NCBI RefSeq assembly: GCF_022179185.1
Contig: NZ_BPQJ01000061.1
Location: 1 to 33,094, forward strand
Length of the DNA stretch: 33,094 nucleotides
Direction of reading: 5' to 3'
Source of the DNA: Methylobacterium frigidaeris
Lineage (GTDB): Bacteria > Pseudomonadota > Alphaproteobacteria > Rhizobiales > Beijerinckiaceae
The notes under the pieces were generated by a model. That model was not told where the DNA came from. It saw nothing but the letters and a program-made list of their open reading frames with translations, and did no database searches. This document shows positions 8,110-16,316 of the stretch, in pieces. Position 1 is the first letter of the stretch, and the number at the start of each line of letters is the position of its first letter. The translations under genes and the position numbers were made by a program.

Positions 8110-8545
8110 AGTCACTGTGATGCAGTCGGAGCGGCCTATCCCGAGCACGTCGGCCACCACCTGGACCGGGAAGCGTCCGAGAGCCGGTGACGGCAACGGC
8201 CATACGGCTTTTTCTTCGTACGATTGCCAGGCATCTCTGGATACCCCGATCTCCAGCGTCTTGCGCCCGAGCAGACGCTCGGGATCACGCACGCGCAGTT
8301 CCAGTTCACGCCTATGGCTGGCAGCGACGTCGCCGTCATCGGCCCGTACCGCCGATTGCCCGTATTCGGCCTGCAACGCCTCTCTCCGGGTACAAGGCTT
8401 GGCGAGGGGCCATACGGGTGGGAGACCGCCGAGACGGTCATGCCCGGCTGCATCGTCTGTTCGACCAGCCGCACCTTCTCCTAGTCAGTGTAGAGCTGAC
8501 GACACCGGCGTCCCGTGATGATCTCGATCCGCTGCGTATTGTTTG
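8110..8545 (-). pseudogene. decayed IS3-family (IS2-like) transposase remnant
   Basis: Read on the minus strand, one frame gives QLYTD-stop-EKVRLVEQTMQPGMTVSAV, matching the helix-turn-helix start of IS2-like OrfA (EK...PGMTVS.VA) with a TAG in place of a Glu codon. Farther on, another frame gives DPERLLGRKTLEIGVSRDA, the OrfA leucine-zipper end, then LGRFPVQVVADVLGIGRS, like the start of OrfB. At least one stop and one or more frameshifts are needed to join these parts, and no catalytic DDE domain remains. It is an old, inactive fragment. Confidence 0.7.
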
Positions 8546-9046
8546 ACAAAGGCGCATGCCCAAGCTTCCGCATAGGTTCTCACGATTGTCCCTTATGTAC
8601 GTTTTAAACGGGGCTCGCTCCGGGTGGCGGCGCATGTGACCAACCTTGCGCAACCCCCCTTGAGGCGAATGACCCCGAAACACGTCGACCGGCACGGAGA
8701 GTTGGTTCGTCTCGGAATTTCGTCGTTGCTGGTTGCCGCCCAGACATTCGCGTAGGCACTGGACGATTCTCAGCTCACAGGTTCGTGGTAAGATCTTGTA
8801 ACAAATCAATCTCTTTCGGCGTCATCGCAATTTTGAGATGATATCAAATTTTGTTGAGCGGTAGACTCTACGAATTAATAAAATTAATCTCGAAGTGGAT
8901 AGGCCGTGATCTAACGCGGACTCTTGCGGCATTCATGGCACAGGAGCACCTGTAGCTCTCACACCATACTAACAAATGATAGCTTTATGGCTTGAGCGGT
9001 TCTAAGCTCACACAGCGACTAAAATCCCCTGAACGACGCGAGGCGC
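8546..9046. other. intergenic region upstream of the bacteriophytochrome gene
   Basis: About 500 bases without a supported gene. The last 240 bases are AT-rich compared with the surroundings and contain an ATTAAT-AAA-ATTAAT motif near 8875-8888. This is the likely promoter region of the phytochrome gene, but I cannot assign -35/-10 boxes with confidence. Confidence 0.4.
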
Positions 9047-11596
9047 ATGAACACGAGTACGGACGAGAGCGGGCCGACCGTCGATCTCACCACGTGCGAT
9101 CGAGAGCCGATCCACGTGCTCGGCGCGGTGCAGCCGTTCGGCTTCCTGCTCGCCGTGTCGCCGGACTGGATGGTCGTGCGGGCCAGCGCCAACACCCCAG
9201 AGTGGCTCGGTCGTCCCGCGGAGGACCTGCTCGGGCTGCCGCTCGACGCGATCGTCGATCAAGAAGCCATTCACTTGATGCGCGGCCACCTGCAGACGCT
9301 GCGCGGCCCCGATGCCGTGGACAGGATCTTCGGGGTCCAGCTCGTGCCGGACCAGCCCGTCTTCGACGTCGCGCTGCACGTGTCCGGCGGTGCCATCGTC
9401 ATCGAGGCCGAGCCCAGCGCACCCGAGCACCTCAGCGCCGGCAACCTCGTGCGCAACATGGTCTCGCGCCTGCAGAATACCGTGGAGTTCGAGCCGCTCT
9501 GCCGCGAGGCCGCCCGGCAGATGCGCGCGCTCACCGGCTTCGACCGAGTCATGGTCTACCGCTTCGCGTCCGACGGGTCGGGCGAGGTCATCGCCGAAGC
9601 CGTGCGCTCCGGGCTCGACCGCTACCTCGGCCTGCACTACCCGGCCTCCGACATTCCCAAGCAGGCCCGCGCCCTCTATGAGCGGAATTGGCTGCGCATC
9701 ATCGCCGACGTCGAGGCTCCGGCCATCCCCGTGCTGCCGGCGCACGACCCGGCTGGCGAGCCTCTCGACCTTTCCCTGTCGAGCCTGCGCACGGTGTCGC
9801 CGATCCACCTGGAATACCTGCGCAACATGGGCGTGGCCGCCTCGTTGTCGGTCTCGATCCTGCGCGACGGCCGGCTCTGGGGGCTGTTCGCCTGCCATCA
9901 CACCGAGCCGCGCCACATCTCCCTGGAACGCCGCACCGCCGCCGAGCTGTTCGGTCAGATGTTCTCCTGGATCCTGGAGAGCCGCGAGCGCGAGGCTCTC
10001 GCCACACAGGAGGCCGTCGCCCGCGAGACCCACACCCGGCTGATGAGCGCCATGGCGTCGGGAGGCACCGGCTTGGATGGCCTGGGCGACTTCGCCGACG
10101 AACTCGCCGGCATCGTCGCCTGCGACGGACTGGGCCTCTTTGTGAACGGCGAGATCACCCTGCAGGGCATGACGCCCACGCGGGAGGAGTTCACCGGGCT
10201 CGTGCGCTTCCTGAACCGCACGGCGGCGAGCCGCATCTACGCCACCGATGAGATCGGGCGCTTCCACGAGCCTGGCCGCGACTTCACCGAGCGGGCGGCC
10301 GGGATGCTGGCGGTACCGGTGTCGCGCACGCCGCGCGACTTCCTGGTGTTCTTCCGCAAGGAGGTCGCGCGCGCGGTGACATGGGCCGGCAATCCGGAGA
10401 AGCCCGCGAGCCTCGGCCCGAATGGCGTCCGCTTGACCCCGCGCAAGAGCTTCGAGGCGTGGCGCGAGGTGGTGCGGGGTCGCTCGCTCCCCTGGACGGA
10501 GGCCGAGGCCCGCACCGCGGAGGCGCTGCGGGTCACCCTTCTCGAAGTGATCCTGCGGCTGAGCGACTCGGCCGAGCGTGAACGCAAGGAGGCGCAGGAG
10601 CGGCAGGAGCTCCTCATCGCCGAGCTGAACCACCGGGTGCGCAACATCCTCAACCTGATCCGGGGCGTGGTCACACAGAGCCGCGCCAGCGCAGGCGAAG
10701 GCGAAGACTTCATGGCAGTGGTTGGCGACCGCATTCAGGCGCTCGCCCGTGCTCACGATCAGGTCACCTCAGCCAACTGGGGGCCGGGCTCGCTCGCCGA
10801 CCTGCTCACCGTCGAGGCCGCGGCGTATCTCGGCGACAAGGCGGACCGTGTCGTCCTCGATGGCGTCGACGTGCTGCTCGAGCCGCAGGCGTTCACGACG
10901 ATGGCCCTCATCGTACATGAGCTGGTCACCAACTCCGCCAAGTACGGTGCGCTCAGCGACAGCTGCGGCCGGGTCGACGTGCGGTGGAAGCGGGACGGCT
11001 TCGACAGCCTCGTCATGCACTGGATCGAAACGGGCGGCCCCGCGGTCAAGGCGCCGACCCGGCGCGGGTTCGGCTCGACGATCATCGAGCGATCCCTTCC
11101 CTATGAACTGAAGGGCGAGGCCGAGGTCCATTACGCGCTGACCGGGCTGAACGCGAGGTTTTCGATCCCGGCCGCATTCGTTCGCGCCGCCCCGCCGCGC
11201 GCCATGCGCGCAGTCCAGCCCGAGGCCGTTCGGCCGGTCTCGTTCGGCGGGACCGTTCTCGTGGTCGAAGATAACATGATCATCGCGCTGGAGGCGGAGG
11301 AAGTGCTCACCGCCCTGGGCGCAGATGCGGTCGATCTGGCGGCCTCGGTCCGGGAAGCGCTGCGGTTGATCGATGCGTCGCCGCCGGACCGGGCGTTGCT
11401 CGACGTGAATCTCGGGGCCGAGACGAGCATCGTGGTCGCCCGACGGTTGGCGGAACTCGGCATCCCGTTCGCGTTCGCAACGGGTTACGGCGAGAGCTTC
11501 CAGGTTCCACCAGATCTCGGCGACGTAGCGGTGATCAAGAAGCCTTACGGGGCCGACAGCTTGCGGCATGCCTTCGCCCGACCTCGACGCTCCTGA
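9047..11596 (+). CDS. bphP: bacteriophytochrome HWE histidine kinase with C-terminal receiver
   Basis: 849 residues. Red/far-red photoreceptor hybrid kinase. Order: PAS (~15-120), GAF (~140-310), PHY (~325-500), HWE kinase (~515-712), receiver (~733-845). Cys17 in LTTCDREPIHVLGAVQPFGF is the biliverdin attachment site of bacterial phytochromes. PASDIP (199-204) and His254 in SPIHLEYLRNMGV are pocket residues, and PRKSF (465-469) is the PHY tongue. The phosphoacceptor is His529 (ELNHRVRN), with HELVTNSAKYGAL and the W-x-E motif MHWIETGGP. The receiver keeps Asp786 (ALLDVNLG) and Lys832 (IKKPYG). It is soluble. No heme oxygenase gene is in the window, so biliverdin must be made elsewhere. A short AGG precedes the ATG. 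Confidence 0.95.
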   Translation: MNTSTDESGPTVDLTTCDREPIHVLGAVQPFGFLLAVSPDWMVVRASANTPEWLGRPAEDLLGLPLDAIVDQEAIHLMRGHLQTLRGPDAVDRIFGVQLVPDQPVFDVALHVSGGAIVIEAEPSAPEHLSAGNLVRNMVSRLQNTVEFEPLCREAARQMRALTGFDRVMVYRFASDGSGEVIAEAVRSGLDRYLGLHYPASDIPKQARALYERNWLRIIADVEAPAIPVLPAHDPAGEPLDLSLSSLRTVSPIHLEYLRNMGVAASLSVSILRDGRLWGLFACHHTEPRHISLERRTAAELFGQMFSWILESREREALATQEAVARETHTRLMSAMASGGTGLDGLGDFADELAGIVACDGLGLFVNGEITLQGMTPTREEFTGLVRFLNRTAASRIYATDEIGRFHEPGRDFTERAAGMLAVPVSRTPRDFLVFFRKEVARAVTWAGNPEKPASLGPNGVRLTPRKSFEAWREVVRGRSLPWTEAEARTAEALRVTLLEVILRLSDSAERERKEAQERQELLIAELNHRVRNILNLIRGVVTQSRASAGEGEDFMAVVGDRIQALARAHDQVTSANWGPGSLADLLTVEAAAYLGDKADRVVLDGVDVLLEPQAFTTMALIVHELVTNSAKYGALSDSCGRVDVRWKRDGFDSLVMHWIETGGPAVKAPTRRGFGSTIIERSLPYELKGEAEVHYALTGLNARFSIPAAFVRAAPPRAMRAVQPEAVRPVSFGGTVLVVEDNMIIALEAEEVLTALGADAVDLAASVREALRLIDASPPDRALLDVNLGAETSIVVARRLAELGIPFAFATGYGESFQVPPDLGDVAVIKKPYGADSLRHAFARPRRS

Positions 11597-11964
11597 ACCC
11601 GAAGGTCTGAAGGGCAGCTGCGTCGGCGTTCGAGACCGAGCGCAGCACAAGGCGCACTGCATCAAACTTCGGGGATGAATGATCCATGCCCCTACACCCG
11701 CTTGAATCGGCGCATTATCGCAGTTCTGATTCGTAAAAATTCAGCCATGGGATGTGCACCGCGTGCCGTTGTCAGCATCTACGATCGACATCAGCAAGTT
11801 GCGATATTTTTCATATAGCCGTTACGAGTGAGATATAATTTGTGGTGACGTAGCCAGCCTGCTATCACGAGCAATCCTCCCACGATCCATGGAGCGATTA
11901 CATCGTCGATATGGGTATTCTGACCCAGCGTCGCCGACCGTGAGTTTGTGATCAGAGAAACCCT
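11597..11964. other. intergenic, no gene seen
   Basis: About 370 bases between the phytochrome and the receiver gene. It contains an AT-rich patch (11780-11840) that could hold the receiver promoter. I see no RNA gene, repeat or convincing terminator. Confidence 0.35.
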
Positions 11965-12453
11965 GTGAGCACTGATACCAGGCCGATCGCCATTCTCATC
12001 GCCGAGAGCGATGAGCTTATCCGCATGGTCACAGCTGACATGCTAGTGGATCTGGGCTTCAGGGCCATCGAGGTGCGCACGGCAGTCGAGGCTGTCGCCG
12101 TTCTCGAAGGCCCGAGCAATATACACACGCTGATCACCGCCCGCCGTATCATGGGTGATGGGATCGCGCTGGTTCACCTCGTGCATGCGCGCTGGCCCTC
12201 CGTCCGCATCATCCTCACCTCAGGACGTGCGGTGGACCATAGCCATGAGCTTCCACCCGGGGTGCGCCTCCTCCGCAAGCCATACGACTCTGCCGATCTA
12301 GCGCGTGAGTTGGGCACTGCCGTGGACCAGAATGAAGCGGACGTTTCTTCTGCTCCTCTGATGCCATCTGGGATCCCACCTCATACGGGAGCGGATCTTG
12401 GCACCGGGATGGGTGCCGTTGCGGCTCCCGCGGCAGAGCCTGATAAAACGTAA
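11965..12453 (+). CDS. stand-alone receiver-domain protein lacking the acceptor Asp
   Basis: 162 residues from a GTG at 11965. Residues 8-120 form a receiver: acidic ESDE near 14-17, TSG (85-87) and Lys105-Pro106 (LLRKPYDSADL) are in place. The acceptor position is Ala59 (TLITARRIMGD, where relatives have a T-D), so Asp phosphorylation is not expected. Residues 120-162 are a low-complexity tail. It follows the phytochrome in the same direction after 370 bases. It may be a decoy or adaptor for the neighbouring kinases, or a decaying gene. The ribosome-binding site is weak. Confidence 0.8.
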   Translation: MSTDTRPIAILIAESDELIRMVTADMLVDLGFRAIEVRTAVEAVAVLEGPSNIHTLITARRIMGDGIALVHLVHARWPSVRIILTSGRAVDHSHELPPGVRLLRKPYDSADLARELGTAVDQNEADVSSAPLMPSGIPPHTGADLGTGMGAVAAPAAEPDKT

Positions 12454-12692
12454 CCCTAGGCCCGTGCCGTTTGAGCCAGGATCGCCTCCGAAGCCCGGCC
12501 GTAGGCCTGCGGCTGATCCTGCCTCGCGCGTGGTGCCATGCCCTCCATGGTGCCTTTCACCCCGACCGCTCTCAAGAAAACGATAGACGTCCGGGTCTCG
12601 TTCGGGTGCTCCTTCGAAGTCAGCGTCGAGGGCCGCTACGCCCGACGGGCCGGCCGGGCGCAGGAAGCTCGGATGCACTCAGCGCTTCCGGC

Positions 12693-12790
12693 TCAGGTCA
12701 AGAGACGCCGCGTGTTGCCCGCGACCAGTTCTCGGTAGCGCGCGACGACCTCATCGAGCGGAAAGGCGTCGTGACGCCCCCGGCTTCGGG
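12693..12790 (-). pseudogene. remnant of a paralogue of the 753-1001 gene
   Basis: On the minus strand a frame ending at TGA (12693-12695) encodes PLDEVVARYRELVAGNTRRL plus two residues, very close to the C-terminus of the small protein at 753-1001. Upstream of this the frame loses similarity and no start is found, so only the C-terminal ~25 codons survive. Confidence 0.5.
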
Positions 12791-12960
12791 ACCGCCATGC
12801 CGCCCGGGGCAAGCCTTTGAGAAGAGGCTGCACGGACCGGCTGAGGGGCCGTTGGCAACCCACCGCTTCCCGGCGGATTGTATGTCCAGCCGGGCCTCGT
12901 AGAACACCGCATGCCGGGCAGGGTTCTCGAAGCCCCGGACCGGCCCAGGAGTGGTTGCGA

Positions 12961-13965
12961 GTGTCGCGTACAGGGGAAGATGCTCAGATCGGGATCGACC
13001 TCAGGCTGCTGAGGGCCGCGGTCGAGGCAACCGGCGAGGCCATCCTCATCACCACCGCCGACCTGGACGAGCCCGGACCCGTCATCGTCTACGCCAACCC
13101 GGCCTTCACCAAGCTGTCGGGCTACGACGCGGCGGAAGCTGTCGGCCGGAGCCCGCGCTTCCTGCAAGGGCAAGGCACGGACCGCGCGGCCCTGAGCAGG
13201 ACCCGTGCCGCGCTGGAGGCCGGCGAGGCCTTCCAGGGCGAGGCGCTGAATTACCGAAAGGACGGCACGACCTACCAAGTCGAATGGCTGATTACCCCGG
13301 TCCGCGACGTGGACGGGCGCATCACCAATTGGGTCTCGGCACAGCGGGACGTCACCCAGCGTCGCGCGTTCGAGGACCGCCAGGCGTTGATGGTGCGCGA
13401 GCTCCACCACCGGGTGAAGAACACCCTCGCGACGGTCCAGGCCGTCCTGAACGCGACGATGCGCTCGTCGGTCACGATGGTCGAGTTTTCCAAGGCTTTC
13501 GGCGGACGCATCGGGTCGCTGGCCCGGACCCACGCGCTGATCACCGAGGACGAGGCGCAGGTCGCCTCGTTCGAGGGCCTGCTCCGCGCCGAGCTCGACC
13601 CCTACGCCGAAGGTGGCCGGGTCACCCTGGAGGGCCCGCGGCTCAAGCTACCCTCGGAACTCGCGGTGCCGGTCAGCATGGCGCTGCACGAACTGACGAC
13701 CAACGCCGTACGCCACGGCGCGCTGGCGCACCCGGGCGGACGGGTCGTTGTGACGTGGAAGGTCGAGGACGATTCGGACGGCCACCGGCTCGCCTGGACC
13801 TGGAACGAGCATGACGGACCGCCCCCGACCCTTCCCACGCGCGAGGGGTTCGGGACCCGGCTCCTGAACAAGATCCTGACGGCGCAAGTCGCGGCCGAGG
13901 TGGATGTCGGCTTCGAGAGCGACGGGCTGCGGGTACACGTCCGTCTTCCGCTGGAACGACGGTAG
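12961..13965 (+). CDS. PAS-HWE histidine kinase (LOV-like PAS without the cysteine)
   Basis: 334 residues from a GTG at 12961, with AGGAG about ten bases upstream; a longer ATG start at 12817 would add only a disordered Arg-rich leader. Residues 12-135 are a PAS domain very like LOV (NPAFTKLSGY, then NYRKDGTTYQVEW), but the flavin-adduct cysteine is Pro65 (GRSPRFLQG), so LOV photochemistry is not expected. The kinase has LHHRVKNTLATVQA with His150, HELTTNAVRHGAL (N-box Asn248), W-x-E in TWNEHDGPP and REGFGTRLLNKIL. It is soluble, and no response regulator is adjacent. The signal is unknown. Confidence 0.92.
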   Translation: MSRTGEDAQIGIDLRLLRAAVEATGEAILITTADLDEPGPVIVYANPAFTKLSGYDAAEAVGRSPRFLQGQGTDRAALSRTRAALEAGEAFQGEALNYRKDGTTYQVEWLITPVRDVDGRITNWVSAQRDVTQRRAFEDRQALMVRELHHRVKNTLATVQAVLNATMRSSVTMVEFSKAFGGRIGSLARTHALITEDEAQVASFEGLLRAELDPYAEGGRVTLEGPRLKLPSELAVPVSMALHELTTNAVRHGALAHPGGRVVVTWKVEDDSDGHRLAWTWNEHDGPPPTLPTREGFGTRLLNKILTAQVAAEVDVGFESDGLRVHVRLPLERR

Positions 13966-14321
13966 ACACCATGCCGTCACGGCCAGGCCGATGAAGGGCA
14001 ACGAGATCATCACGTACCTGCCGGGGGGCTTCTCCGGCCAGGCCGGATTGCCAGTCACCAGGGTCCCGACCTTGATGATCGAGTTGAGGTTGTGATGCGG
14101 CGTAAGTGACGCACCACCCTCGAGCCGGTGCATCCCGGATGCCCGGGGTCGGGTCCGAAGGGGCGACCGACCCGGGTACGTCCCGGACCCACGGCTCCAT
14201 CGTCGCAGTCTCGGTCGCCCATGTGCCCGAACATGCTGGTATCATGGCTGCCGCTTACAGGTCCGCCTCTCTTTTTCATAACGGACATCCAAAACGGCAA
14301 AGCGGAGGGTCCGCTTAGGGT
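13966..14321. other. intergenic, no supported gene
   Basis: About 355 bases before the left copy of the ~175-bp repeat. Short frames exist on both strands, but none has a good start or recognisable content. Confidence 0.35.
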
Positions 14322-14497
14322 CACATCCGGCTGGGCCCACGGGGCACGTTGCTGGCAGAGTTGCCCCAAGAGAGCTGAAGCTGTCATGCTGGGCTCAGGA
14401 TACCTCAGGACCGTGAAATCGACGTAGCAGCAGACAGCAGCTAGCGGACCCTCGAACGCGCTGTATGACGCTCCTGGCGCATCAGCGCTGACTGCCT
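14322..14497 (+). repeat. left copy of a ~175-bp dispersed repeat
   Basis: This segment and 17561-17734 align along their whole length in the same orientation. Shared blocks include CACATCCGGCTG, GAGCTGAAGCTGTCAT, GGGCTCAGGAT, CGTAGCAGCAG and CCTCGAACGCGCTGTA, at roughly 80% identity by eye. The two copies enclose a ~3-kb segment with an exported peptide gene and two kinase genes. No coding function is evident. Confidence 0.75.
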
Positions 14498-14650
14498 TTC
14501 CCTTCGCGGGGTATGGGAATGAATTGGACCCTGAATGGCCGCTGACTGGGGGCACGACATATTCCGTATGACGGCCGTCGCGGCCGACATCGGCTTTGTC
14601 AAGCGCTAGCCGGTCAGGCCTGCTATCGGGACTTGTTCCAGGAGGACGCC

Positions 14651-14857
14651 ATGAAGACGCTTGTTTTGACGACCGCTGCCCTGCTGATGCTCAGTGCCGC
14701 CCCGGCCATCGCCATGAGCTGCTGCGGTGGCGGCAAGGGCAAGGGCGCGATGATGTGCGGCAAGGGTGGCATGGCGATGAACCATGCTGGTAAGGGCAAG
14801 AAGGGCGGCTGCTGCTGCGAGGGCATGAGCGGTGGCAACATGAGCCGCCGCAGTTGA
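14651..14857 (+). CDS. small exported Cys/Met/Gly/Lys-rich peptide, possible metal binder
   Basis: 68 residues from the ATG at 14651, preceded by AGGAGG five bases upstream. Residues 1-21 are a clear signal peptide (MKTLVLTTAALLMLSAAPAI, then A). The mature part has clusters MSCCGGGKGKG, MMCGKGGMAMNH and GGCCCEGM: six Cys, many Met and one His in a Gly/Lys background. This suggests binding of soft metals such as copper in the periplasm, or a role in metal resistance. That is inference; no named family is recognised. It is followed by a kinase gene in the same direction after ~280 bases. Confidence 0.75.
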   Translation: MKTLVLTTAALLMLSAAPAIAMSCCGGGKGKGAMMCGKGGMAMNHAGKGKKGGCCCEGMSGGNMSRRS

Positions 14858-15135
14858 CCGAGGCACCGCAGCGCCGAGGCCAAAAACGGTCCATCGGCCT
14901 TGGCGGATCGTGTTGGTCACGGCGGCATGCGCCGCCGTGCCGTGCCGAATGCCGTGCCTGCCGAGCCAGGCGGTAGAGAGGCCCATCAGGGTGATCGGCG
15001 CGGCCGAAATGTAGGGAGCCAGTCGGGCGCCAGGAACCAGCATGCCCGGTATACCTTGGCCACGCCTTAGGACCGTCGCTATCCTGGCGTCGCAGGCGCG
15101 AACGCTTGCACGGCCGGGGCCTTGGCACGGGAACG

Positions 15136-16185
15136 ATGTGGAACTTCATCATCCGGCAGATGCTGCGGCAGTGGCCAGCCTGGGCCAGCTACGCCGCGGC
15201 CCTGCTCCTCGTCGGCGCGGCCTTTGCCGGCCATCGGGTCTGGCCCGAGATGCAGGCCTACCCGTTCTTCTTCTACTTCCCGGCCGTGTTCCTGGCGGCC
15301 GTCCTGTTCAACCACGGCTCCGGCTTCCTCGCCACGGCGCTCGCCGCCGGCCTGGTCACGCTGCAGCTCGAGCCCCGGCACAGCTTCTGGATCGCCCTAT
15401 CACGCGATCAGCTCGCCTGGCTGACCTTCGTCATCGTCAGCCTCCTCCTTGCCGGTCTCGTCGAGGAGATGCGCAAGACCCTGCACGGCGCCCAGGCCGC
15501 GGAGCACATAGCCCGCGCGGCCGAGCTCCAGGCGCGTACGGCAGAGGAGCAGAAGGACCTGTTCCTGCGCGAGGCGGTCCACCGCTTCAAGAACGACATC
15601 ACTATCGTCGTGTCCCTGCTGCGCATGCAGGAACGTCGCCTCGGCGACAGCGAAGCCAAGGCGATGCTCGCCAACACGTCGAACCGGGTTGAGGTCATGG
15701 CCCGCGTGCACGACCGGCTGCGGATCGGCCGCGGGACCGCCGCCGAGGTGAACACGCAGGAGTTCATCAAGGGACTGTGCGCGGACCTGCAGGCCTCGCT
15801 CGTAGACCTCCGCCCCGTCAACGTGGAGGTCGCCGCCGAGCCCCACCCCCTCCCGCACGAGCAGGCGGTGGCGGTCGGCCTGATCATCAACGAGGCGGTG
15901 ACGAACGCGCTGAAATACGCCTTTCCCGACGACCGCACCGGCACCGTGACGGTGTCCTTCCAACGCCGAGGGGAAGCGTTCCTGCTGAGGGTGAAGGACG
16001 ACGGCATCGGCATCGACACGGCGGGCGTCCCGCGGGTCGGCGGGGTCGGGCGCCGTCTTGTCCACTCGATGGCCCAGCAACTTGACGGCAGCCTCGCTGT
16101 AGAACCGGACGAGGGACGGCCTGGGACGGTCGTGACCGTGATCTTCCCCCAGGCGCTCGGCAGGGCAGGCACGTCAGGAGCGTGA
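15136..16185 (+). CDS. membrane histidine kinase, HisKA_2 type with DUF4118-like N-terminus
   Basis: 349 residues from the ATG at 15136 (an ATG at 15106 is also in frame). Residues ~10-115 form three to four hydrophobic segments (SYAAALLLVGAAF, FFFYFPAVFLAAVLF, LATALAAGLVTL, WLTFVIVSLLLAGLV) like the DUF4118 membrane domain. A coiled coil follows. The phosphoacceptor segment is REAVHRFKNDITIVVSLLRM, typical of HisKA_2 kinases. The ATPase part has GLIINEAVTNALKYAF and the G-box DDGIGID, with the end VVTVIFPQ. It probably sits in the inner membrane. No partner regulator is adjacent. Confidence 0.9.
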   Translation: MWNFIIRQMLRQWPAWASYAAALLLVGAAFAGHRVWPEMQAYPFFFYFPAVFLAAVLFNHGSGFLATALAAGLVTLQLEPRHSFWIALSRDQLAWLTFVIVSLLLAGLVEEMRKTLHGAQAAEHIARAAELQARTAEEQKDLFLREAVHRFKNDITIVVSLLRMQERRLGDSEAKAMLANTSNRVEVMARVHDRLRIGRGTAAEVNTQEFIKGLCADLQASLVDLRPVNVEVAAEPHPLPHEQAVAVGLIINEAVTNALKYAFPDDRTGTVTVSFQRRGEAFLLRVKDDGIGIDTAGVPRVGGVGRRLVHSMAQQLDGSLAVEPDEGRPGTVVTVIFPQALGRAGTSGA

Positions 16186-16316
16186 CCCCCGGCCTCCCGT
16201 CGCGGTTCAAACGTTCGCGGGAAGGAGCGCCGATCCGACCCGTTTGTCAGCGGATGTTATGTCATGCGGCCAGCGAGCGGCTATAAGGTCTCGAACGCTC
16301 TCGGGCCGGCGACCTC

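Noticed and set aside
8826..8892. AT-rich near-palindromes upstream of the phytochrome gene, as a possible terminator or operator
   Set aside because: Arms are imperfect or only six bases of AT, expected by chance in AT-rich DNA.
9008..10756. 582-residue open frame antisense to the phytochrome gene
   Set aside because: A shadow of a high-GC gene: the sense strand encodes clear PAS-GAF-PHY motifs, and the antisense protein is low-complexity with no domain.
14606..15043. 145-residue minus-strand frame over the exported peptide gene
   Set aside because: The N-terminal part is somewhat protein-like, but there is no ribosome-binding site, and most of it is the His/Ala-rich antisense of the Cys/Met-rich gene.
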